A stretch of 64,000 bases of DNA, from positions 70,209,356-70,273,355 of the forward strand of contig NC_054740.1 in the NCBI RefSeq assembly GCF_018143015.1, in the 5' to 3' direction. Source of the stretch: Lytechinus variegatus. Taxonomy: Eukaryota > Echinodermata > Echinoidea > Temnopleuroida > Toxopneustidae. The position numbers were made by a program, and so were the translations under genes. This document shows positions 59,001 through 64,000 of the stretch, in pieces (the stretch's first letter is position 1; every line of letters begins with the position of its first letter). Below the pieces are notes generated by a model that was given only the letters and a program-made list of their open reading frames with translations, was not told the origin of the DNA and searched no databases.

Positions 59001-62000
59001 GGCTCTGTTGCTGGTGCCTCAGTCTCTGCAGGTGGTGGCTCTGTTGCTGGTGCATCAGTCTCTGCAGGTGGTGGCTCTGTTGCTGGTGCCTCAGTCTCTG
59101 CAGGTGGTGGCTCTGTTGCTGGTGCATCAGTCTCTGCAGGTGGTGGCTCTGTTGCTGGTGCCTCAGTCTCTGCAGGTTGTGGCTCTGTTGCTGGTGCATC
59201 AGTCTCTGCAGATGGTGGCTCTGTTGCCGGTGCTTCAGTTTCTTCAGCTGGTGGCTCTGTTGCTGGTGCCTCAGTCTGTGCAGGTGGTGGCTCTGTTGCT
59301 GGTGCATCAGTCTCTGCAGATGGTGGCTCTGTTGCCGGTGCTTCAGTTTCTTCAGCTGGTGGCTCTGTTGCTGGTGCCTCAGTCTGTGCAGGTGGTGGCT
59401 CTGTTGCTGGTGCATCAGTCTCTGCGGGTGGTGGCTCTGTTGCTGGTGCATCAGTCTCTGCGGGTGGTGGCTCTGTTGCTGGTGCCTCAGTCTCTGCAGG
59501 TGGTGGCTCTGTTGCTGGTGCATCAGTCTCTGCGGGTGGTGGCTCTGTTGCTGGTGCCTCAGTCTCTGCAGGTGGTGGCTCTGTTGCTGGTGCCTCAGTC
59601 TCTGCAGGTGGTGGCTCTGTTGCTGGTGCCTCAGTCTCTGCAGGTGGTGGCTCTGTTGCTGGTGCATCAGTCTGTGCAGGTGGTGGCTCTGTTGCTGGTG
59701 CCTCAGTCTCTGCAGGTGGTGGCTCTGTTGCTGGTGCCTCAGTCTGTGCAGGTGGTGGCTCTGTTTCTGGTGCCTCAGTTTCTTCAGATGGTGGCTCTGT
59801 TGCTGGTGCCTCAGTCTGTGCAGGTGGTGGCTCTGTTTCTGGTGCCTCAGTCTGTGCAGGTGGTGGCTCTGTCGCTGGTGCCTCAGTTTCCTCAGCTGGT
59901 GGCTCTGTTGCTGGTGCCTCAGATTCTGGTGCTTCTGTTGCAGGTGCCTCGTTTTCTTCATCTGGTGCCACTTTTGGTGATGCCTCAGTTTCTTCAGCTG
60001 GTGACTCTGTTGCTGGTGGTTCTATGTCAATGGAACAAAGGATAATCATCATCAATTTCCTATAGCAATTTTAAACTAAGTGTTAAAATTATTAATAATT
60101 TCAGAGCTACTCTATTGTAGGCCACTCACCGAATAGAATGTCAGACCATCACTTTGCCAGAAAGGAATGCATGGATTTTCTGCGTAAGCACATAACATCC
60201 TCCCATCATCAATAAACTTAGTTTCAATCATTAAAAAATGAAATCCATTTTTGTAATTTTTGTGCAATATTTTAGGTCAACATATTAGACACATTTACTG
60301 AAATGGAATTTCCTGTTCATTCAACTTCTTTTGCATCACATTCATTATTATCATTCTTCTTAAGTAATGCAAAATTTACATATAACTTCTCAATGTCCGA
60401 GGTGCTCAGTCAGCTAACTAGGGACATATCACCTACTAAAACCTCTCTCTCCACTTTATGTAAATTCATTTTTTACTTATGTACATCTTTAAGAAAGACC
60501 AACCTGTCCCTTTTCTACTTCTTGGTTAGAAAAAAAAGTGATGGATTATGAGTAACATCTATTTCCCCTTTATTGGTTGACTTGTTGATTTTGCAAAAAC
60601 AACATTTTTTGCGCCACTCCTTATTCTGAAATACTAAATCTGTCCCTGCTTAAAACGTTCTACCTACCTTCGACTTCTTCCTCGCTGAAATCCTGAATAC
60701 CACCTCCTTCCGTCCTGATGTCGATGTGATTGTACAAATGGGCTTCTGATATATCAGCTGTCATAGTCAAATCGGTAGCCATATTGCTAACTACCACATT
60801 GGTTTTTTCAACCGTAACTACAAGGTTGTTTTGTATGGGAATGTCATTGCCCCACAGGAGGAAAGGTTCGCTGGGTGACTTGGCAAGGATTTCATCACTC
60901 CCAGTGATAATGACAGATGAATCCGTCGGCTTTGTACTCATTTCTGCAGATATATGAAACAGAGAATAAATAGCATTTAAGAAAAAACATTAATACTATC
61001 GAAAATTGATTGAAGATTGTCCAAATAGAAATGACTAACCCTGTGTTTACTTAAATATTATTACCATGACAACAGTGATATAAGGATTTATTTTAATTAT
61101 ACAATGTGACATATTCTTATCTTGTGTAGACTGCAATATTGCTAGGTGTTTATCTCCATAACGTTGCTTATACAGGGTATCCCAGAAAAAAGACCTGATG
61201 CATTCCTTAGTGTCAAGAGAGTAGAATGGTGAGTCAAAAAGAAGCTTTGTAATAATTTTTCCCCTTTTTTTTGGGGGGGGGGGGTGTGAAATGATTGTAG
61301 AGATTTCATTATTCAAACAGATAGCATGTTATGTTTTCTATATTATTAATGATTCATAATCAGCCTGATGATAACCATGATTTCATTCCTCATAGTCACA
61401 ACTCTTATTCTGGTATGGAAATGGGATATGTGAACCCAAATTGATGTCATTTTTGTTCTTCATTATTAAAGGGGGTATTATATAGAGTCACTTGGCTATA
61501 ACTTGGCTTCTTTCTGTTTTCTTTGTTTCATCTCTTTTTAAACCAAAGTAGTCTTTTTTATTCATCTTTGTTCATTACTTGAAAAAAAAGGACTCTCCCC
61601 CTGCCCCCTTGAAGCAGCATCAGTGCCTAACCTTATGGCCCATAGTCTGAATTCTATTGGAACTCAGGTCATGGTATTAGTGATTATAAGTTATCATACC
61701 CAAATAGTGATGAATGATTTCAATTTCAAATGAGCACATGAATCAAACCTGTATTGGGTGATTCCATGCTAGAAAAATCAGCTATTTTCGCAACATTTTT
61801 CAACCTATTGTCCAAACAATGAAGAACTTAAATTAGTTTTGTGGTAATAATAGAATTCTACTGGGTAGACATATGAAAAAATGACAACCAACAAAAATAT
61901 GCTGTCCATGGGTTAATTAGAGGTGAAATGTTGCATGTCGTACAGGACATTTGTGAGTCCCATACGACACACAACGTATTCGCCGTTAATTCACCCATAA

Positions 62001-63841
62001 TCAAATATTTTTTGTTTGTAATCAGCTTTTCACATGACTACCCACTATAACTTTATTATTGATCAAAAAATAATTTTTCATTGCTCAAGCAATCAGCTAA
62101 GAGACTAGAAATTGTTGACAATATTGTGTCAAATTTTGGGTCACCATATTCAAACTACAACTTTAGACCAGTTTGAATTTAATCCGAGTTCAGATTACAG
62201 GCCTATACATCCGCTCAGAAAGGAAAGCAGGAGCAAATATCCTAACTAATATCAGTATACATAAGTGACTGAAGCTATATTTACTTATCGTATAACTTGA
62301 CCCATCTGAGCGACTAAATATCAGGTACAACAGGTCAGCCTCGAGATTAAATGAAAATTGTAAGGTTGCAGGGAAATTAAGTTGTTCAGCAACCGTTGTC
62401 CTTTCAAGCGATGTCTCAGAAGAAATCTCTCGACTTGCTGACATTGAAAAAAAACAGGAGAAGCAGAATTAATAAATGTAATCATAGCATATTTATGAGT
62501 TTTTATCACTGGAAATATACTGTAAGGGATTGATAGCAGATTTCTATTGAAATATAATCTAGGATATTCACAGTCTAAAAAAGGGTTTAGTCAAAAAGAA
62601 TTTGAGGTACACGCACTAGATTTAACCTTGAAATTAGATGGGATTGAGACAAAATTTTGTGTAATATATCCAGGCCAACTATTGAATGTAGTATAATTGT
62701 TTTTTTTTTGGTTAGATAAACTGTGGTTGGGGGTATTCTAAAAAAAAATGGAGAAAAGAAAAACACCGAAATCGACCCAAGGAAAAGACAACAGGATGTA
62801 CCTTCAATCTCTATCATCTGTAGTTCTGTGAAATCGCCGTCATCTGTAGAAGCCGAGACAGATTCAAACCGACGACCTTTAGGAATGTCAGCGATTAGTT
62901 GGCGTTCACTATCTGGATTAGTATTCCAGATCTTGAGGTAACCTCCATTCACATCAAAGAATATTTCAAATTCCTTATCTTTGTTTGGGATGATAAAGTT
63001 ACCTGGTACCTCATCGCTTACCAAATCTCCTTGGTAAGTGATTCGGGATGCTTCTGTAGACTCCGTGCTCAGGTCTATAGCGGAGAAGATTGAAAGAAAA
63101 AACACTGTTATGACCATGGTAATAATATTAAAGCTGATATCAATGTAAAATCAAATCGAAAAAGACAAAGGGACCATCTTTTACACACACACATATAGAG
63201 AGAGATTTTGTGATTAGCATTCCGTAAAAAGATTAGTTTCGTAAGGAAGGATTCAATTTGCAGCTAGTATACAATTAAATATCTGTGTTATCAGTTCCAG
63301 ACAACCATTTTCCATTTGACAATATATGTATTTTCAAGACTTTTCAAATTTGAAACATCTTTAATAATTTTTTTCAATTGAAATAGGTGGTATGTAATCT
63401 GTTTGACCACTCACCTGTATGGAGCACCTAAAAAATGACCCATGGCATAAGTGTAGTAAACTGCCTTAGCGGTATTCAGGAGACACAATGCTCACAGATT
63501 TTCCATATGGCGATGGGAGAAACTTTCTTTCTTTCCAGGGGTAAATTCAATGTGTATGCATTTTCTCTTATGACTTAAACCCTTTCTCCTTCACCCATTT
63601 CTTGTGTTTAAGTGTATAGGGGTGTCAGGGAGGGATAGAGCAAGTGTAGGGAAATGGCAGTCCTCAAGGGTATTGTCCTTACCGGCTATGTAGCAATCTT
63701 TACGATCAAAACAAAAGTAGAATCTGACGAATGTGGCCACGGTGCGTATTCTACAGGACAGTGAGGTTCTTTTCGAACCAATATCCTCAAAGGCAGTACT
63801 GCGAGTCAGAGGTCCACCAGAGCTAGTGAGTTTTCTGCCCA
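46668..63841 (-). CDS. Multi-exon gene: Methyltransf_FA-like repeat protein with Pro/Thr/Glu repeat region (5' end outside window)
   Basis: Sixteen exons on the minus strand join without breaking frame, giving about 1353 codons to a TAG at 46668. All junctions have AG acceptors and GT donors. Most exons are multiples of three and begin and end in phase 1. The protein has several tandem beta-rich modules, each built from a first half with the form F-x-F...ilL...YYsI and a second half with the form fW/YYlsW-x-dG-x-ikfG...yikyiG. This resembles the farnesoic-acid O-methyltransferase-like domain (Methyltransf_FA), which despite its name is a non-catalytic extracellular-type fold in many marine animals. 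Between the second and third module lies a 407-codon exon with 26 repeats of 12 residues. The likely setting is a secreted or surface matrix protein (inference); the signal peptide would be upstream of the window. The domain identity is by eye and needs an HMM check; exon structure is much surer. Confidence 0.8.
47158..47286. mobile_element. MITE with GTTGCAGAAAGAGTTGC termini
   Basis: The left end CCTGTTGCAGAAAGAGTTGC and the inverted right end CCCGTTGCAGAAAGAGTTGC are nearly identical. The element is only about 130 bp and lies in the intron between exons 15 and 16. Confidence 0.85.
48311..48486. mobile_element. MITE with CAGTGAAACCTGT termini
   Basis: CAGTGAAACCTGTCTGTAGTGGCCACC at the left is mirrored by GGTGGCCTCTAACAGG then TTTGACTGTA at the right. 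It lies just downstream (on the plus-strand left) of exon 15 in an intron. Confidence 0.7.
48491..48625 (-). CDS. Exon 15
   Basis: The 135-nt exon is phase 1 at both ends and reads GTIYQAEHCHDINTYLDGGM then KLLNIQHSDQMIAFFDEEVN. The LDGGMKLLNIQ segment fits the dG-x-ik strand of the repeated module. Its 3' splice junction leads directly into exon 16. Confidence 0.8.
48817..49012. mobile_element. MITE with GCGACAATTGCTCT termini
   Basis: CACCACATCTGCTCCTGCGACAATTGCTCT at the left corresponds to the inverted CACGACATTTGCTCCGGCGACAATTGCTCT at the right. It lies in the intron between exons 14 and 15. Confidence 0.8.
49209..49478 (-). CDS. Exon 14
   Basis: The 270-nt exon is phase 1 at both ends. 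It reads MSSRKISLSECLGCEAITSV and later FLEYQIIYEDGILKIFSTTQ, with the YEDGILKIF strand matching other modules, then TIGSYYHIRLNQG. Two cysteines lie close together near the start (ECLGCE). Confidence 0.82.
49791..50540. mobile_element. 750-bp TTAA-flanked element with CCCTAAA termini
   Basis: TTAA flanks both sides (49787-49790 and 50541-50544). The ends are CCCTAAATAGAC and, inverted, CCCTAAAAAGAC. Subterminal hairpins (GGGGGGCTGATTCAGCCCCCC) lie next to both ends, at about 49830-49858 and 50504-50527. There is no transposase, so it is a non-autonomous element of a TTAA-inserting type (piggyBac or Kolobok). It lies in the intron between exons 13 and 14. Confidence 0.85.
50804..50977 (-). 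CDS. Exon 13
   Basis: The 174-nt exon is phase 1 at both ends. It reads ANVLQWTHDRIRATSLTFFS and then PFIDLKIKASGTVLIALATD, a clear first half of a repeated module (F-x-L-x-I-K-A...VLIAL). It continues in frame into exon 14. Confidence 0.85.
51428..51712 (-). CDS. Exon 12
   Basis: The 285-nt exon is phase 1 at both ends. It starts VGDNGNEYVTGSLGEATSPG and contains KQYYLSWRNSRIKFGETAED, the strand pair characteristic of the second half of the module, then SVSKLEFVAKVDSVYLIHTY. With exon 11 it forms one complete module. Confidence 0.87.
51750..51950. repeat. Degenerate CCATGG-containing tandem repeat
   Basis: The motif AGTACCATGGA with variants recurs every 35-50 bp (near 51806, 51859, 51896 and 51933, plus shorter CCATG matches between). 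It lies in the intron just upstream of exon 12. Confidence 0.6.
52531..52686 (-). CDS. Exon 11
   Basis: The 156-nt exon is phase 1 at both ends. It reads TTQRSSSIILRDIDDSCSLE then LVFSVEAEELLYIHLYTSNG and MYIIR. LVFSVEAEELLYIHL...MYII is a typical first half of the module and joins exon 12 in frame. Confidence 0.85.
53185..53655 (+). mobile_element. 5'-truncated LINE stub, antisense in an intron
   Basis: It encodes the last part of a CR1/L2-like reverse transcriptase (53193-53444: TPKYIQDIVRHRT, KPQTEYYRRSFCYHGSKIWN, LANSLNSFKKQCK). A 3' untranslated region follows, ending near AGGGATACCCTGTTAAAATAAAA. It lies between exons 10 and 11, in the orientation opposite to the gene. Confidence 0.8.
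53193..53444 (+). pseudogene. LINE reverse transcriptase C-terminal fragment
   Basis: The 83-residue frame has the SFCYHGSKIWNMLSLSLRLA block that ends CR1/L2 polyproteins. Catalytic parts are missing. It belongs to the intronic LINE stub and is not an exon of the host gene. Confidence 0.8.
53823..54051 (-). CDS. Exon 10
   Basis: The 229-nt exon enters in phase 0 and leaves in phase 1. It reads GEVVGTYIFTLKIQKTFDDK, SYKFTLLYDGAVVGQEVVVG and TFYIKYIGCTSEGYLATWKI. This is the best match to the second half of a Methyltransf_FA-like domain (dG-x-v...yikyiG...TW). Confidence 0.86.
54663..54754 (-). CDS. Exon 9
   Basis: The 92-nt exon enters in phase 1 and leaves in phase 0. It reads GITEGNEFMVMRCNTESNQC then DSLYAGPIEQI. 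The two cysteines are spaced by eight residues. It links the first-half strands of exon 8 to the second-half strands of exon 10. Confidence 0.82.
55183..55356 (-). CDS. Exon 8
   Basis: The 174-nt exon is phase 1 at both ends. It reads DESGILQTQPSGDAQFFDQS then LQLQFDFSVTIPKGFSILLT and FLQGDYYSI, the first half of a module. Confidence 0.84.
55494..55822. mobile_element. Two adjacent small inverted-repeat elements
   Basis: TTTCAAATAGCTGTTGGTAAGTT at the left, ACTTACAACATGAAATATG near 55640, TTTCATAAAGCTGTCTGTAA near 55665, and CTTACGACCAGCTTTATGAAA at the right indicate two head-to-tail copies of one family. It lies in the intron between exons 7 and 8; a partial copy lies at 22495-22560. Confidence 0.7.
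56353..56379 (-). CDS. Exon 7 (27-nt microexon)
   Basis: Only nine codons long and phase 1 at both ends, it reads VKPFNEEP across the junctions. The acceptor CTATAG and donor GTAAGT are good matches and the frame joins on both sides, which supports a real microexon. Confidence 0.72.
56385..57500. other. Intron, AT-rich
   Basis: This is part of the intron between exons 6 and 7. The plus-strand frames here (for example 56870-57184) are compositionally odd (Thr/Ile/Asn-rich) and lack domains, so I see nothing else in it. Confidence 0.55.
57505..57790. mobile_element. MITE ending GGATCCGCCAGTG
   Basis: The left end has CAGGGGCAGATCAAGG and AAAGGGGGAGG; the right end, inverted, has CACTGGCGGATCCAGGGG. 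Internal G-runs and C-runs form GC-rich arms. It matches both ends of the longer element at 17123-18234. Confidence 0.7.
57974..58118. mobile_element. MITE with GCACAAAGCTTAGCGAT-type termini
   Basis: GGCCTGTAGCACAAAGCTTAGCGAT at the left pairs with ATCGCTAACCTTTGCGTTACAG at the right (inverted CTGTAACGCAAAGGTTAGCGAT). It is about 145 bp long and lies in the intron between exons 6 and 7. Confidence 0.7.
58177..58215 (-). CDS. Exon 6 (39-nt)
   Basis: Thirteen codons, phase 1 at both ends, reading EVKETVVPEVVEP. It continues the acidic, proline-containing character of exon 5 and has good acceptor (CACACAG) and donor (GTAAG) sites. Confidence 0.75.
58801..60021 (-). CDS. Exon 5, 12-residue repeat region
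   Basis: The 1221-nt exon is phase 1 at both ends. It starts EPPATESPAEETEASPKVAP, then carries 26 tandem units of APATEPPPAETE with variants at four or five positions (A/E at 3, P/S/Q at 7-8, AE/AQ/EE, E/D at the end). It ends with an ordinary stretch RGDSPVVELPRNRGNRI and IETIRNTGSTDES. The repeat is acidic and proline-rich, expected to be extended and heavily O-glycosylated if secreted. The RGD at its end is a potential integrin-type motif but may be chance. Confidence 0.85.
58982..59918. repeat. Coding 36-bp minisatellite, 26 units
   Basis: The units follow CTCTGTTGCTGGTGCCTCAG on the plus strand with a 36-bp period. A higher-order 108-bp duplication (three units, with the variant GCAGATGGTGG and GTTGCCGGTGCTTCAG) is visible at about 59192-59300 and 59300-59408. 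Because the unit is a multiple of three and lacks stops in most frames, long spurious frames appear on both strands. Confidence 0.95.
60030..60660. other. Intron between exons 4 and 5
   Basis: It is AT-rich with no recognisable element. Confidence 0.6.
60668..60943 (-). CDS. Exon 4
   Basis: The 276-nt exon is phase 1 at both ends. It reads MSTKPTDSSVIITGSDEILA then NNLVVTVEKTNVVVSNMATD and LYNHIDIRTEGGG, beta-rich and forming one module with exon 3. Its acidic end (DFSEEEVE) runs into the repeat exon. Confidence 0.82.
60950..62280. other. Intron between exons 3 and 4
   Basis: It contains the second copy of the 0.4-kb inverted-repeat element (61756-62144) and a G-run at 61272-61283; no exon is seen. 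Confidence 0.6.
61756..62144. mobile_element. ~390-bp inverted-repeat element, copy 2 (reverse of 42939-43353)
   Basis: Its left end GGGTGATTCCATGCTAGAAA matches the inverted right end of copy 1 (GGCAATTCTATGCTAGAAA). The internal block TGTCGTACAGGACATTTGTG...CCCATACGACACACA matches in reverse, and the far end GACAATTTCTAG/CTAGAAATTGTTGAC corresponds as well. It lies in a host-gene intron. Confidence 0.75.
62285..62437 (-). CDS. Exon 3
   Basis: The 153-nt exon is phase 1 at both ends (donor GTAAAT after ATAA). It reads ASREISSETSLERTTVAEQL then ATLQFSFNLEADLLYLIFSR and SDGSSYTI, a first half of the module. Confidence 0.78.
62802..63074 (-). CDS. Exon 2
   Basis: The 273-nt exon is phase 1 at both ends. 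It reads DLSTESTEASRITYQGDLVS, FEIFFDVNGGYLKIWNTNPD and RRFESVSASTDDGDFTELQM. FEIFFDVNGGYLKIW is a second-half strand pair of the repeated module. The intervals before and after the coding part have clean CTATAG and GTACAT splice sites. Confidence 0.84.
63683..63841 (-). CDS. Exon 1 (first visible)
   Basis: The 159-nt exon is phase 1 at both ends (TTTTAG acceptor, GTAAGG donor). It reads VGRKLTSSGGPLTRSTAFED then TSLSCRIRTVATFVRFYFCF and RKDCYIA, with three cysteines, as a first half of a module paired with exon 2. Since it begins at an acceptor, more exons lie beyond the window. Confidence 0.78.
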
Positions 63842-64000
63842 CTAAAATCATCAAAAAATAGATATAGCATATCAGTATCAATAGAATAGAGACAAACTAT
63901 TAATCTTTCAGATAATCATGTGATTAGGCCAGCACCAGTAAATGAAAAAAATGTTTAGTGTATTCAGATTGATAATCATGTCATTACATATTTGTATTAT

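Noticed and set aside
58982..59918. CRISPR-like array (36-bp repeats)
   Set aside because: The units are contiguous without unique spacers and are translated in frame; the genome is clearly eukaryotic.
58905..60065. Long plus-strand frames of Gly/Ser/Ala/Val or Leu/Val repeats
   Set aside because: They are shadows of the 36-bp array in other frames; only the minus-strand frame connects to splice sites in phase with neighbouring exons.

Overview
This window looks like nuclear DNA of a marine invertebrate deuterostome, most likely an echinoderm (sea-urchin-like). The reasons are high AT content, frequent ACATGTA and AGATCT motifs, spliced genes with GT/AG introns, tRNA-derived SINEs, many families of small terminal-inverted-repeat elements, CR1/L2-like LINE fragments and piggyBac-type DNA transposons. 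There is no prokaryotic organisation (no operons or ribosome binding sites). The species assignment is inference from style, not from a database match.

Layout. (1) 1-4.3 kb: non-coding repeats with a perfect 40-bp palindrome at 64-103. (2) 4.4-9.2 kb: an almost complete CR1/L2-like LINE (endonuclease plus reverse transcriptase, one frameshift) followed by the 3' stub of a second LINE. (3) 9.6-11.3 kb: a decayed piggyBac transposase on the minus strand. (4) 11.7-14.5 kb: a ~0.4-kb tandem duplication, then a minus-strand LINE fragment split by a 1417-bp DNA transposon with 13-bp terminal inverted repeats and a 6-bp target duplication. (5) 15.2-18.7 kb: a three-exon, minus-strand transposase-like pseudogene. 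(6) 20.9-29.2 kb and 37.2-37.7 kb: broken copies of a gene family combining a Myb/SANT-like domain, an acidic linker, a coiled coil and a BEN-like domain. (7) 30.8-39.8 kb: isolated exons of uncharacterised transposon-like proteins and a 205-bp foldback repeat. (8) 39.8-46.6 kb: repeats and SINEs.

(9) 46.7-63.9 kb: the only convincing host gene. It is a minus-strand multi-exon gene of which 16 exons are visible. Every junction keeps frame, giving about 1350 codons that end in a stop at 46668; the 5' end lies beyond the window. The protein has several copies of a beta-rich module resembling the farnesoic-acid O-methyltransferase-like (Methyltransf_FA) domain, split by one 1221-nt exon holding 26 copies of a 12-residue Pro/Thr/Glu/Ala repeat. 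Its introns are full of small inverted-repeat elements and one LINE stub.

The two observations most likely to be new are the Myb/SANT plus BEN-like family, seen in several copies and sharing a common 5' boundary, and the repeat-bearing Methyltransf_FA-like gene with its almost wholly symmetric phase-1 exons. All calls rest on reading the sequence; no database search was run.
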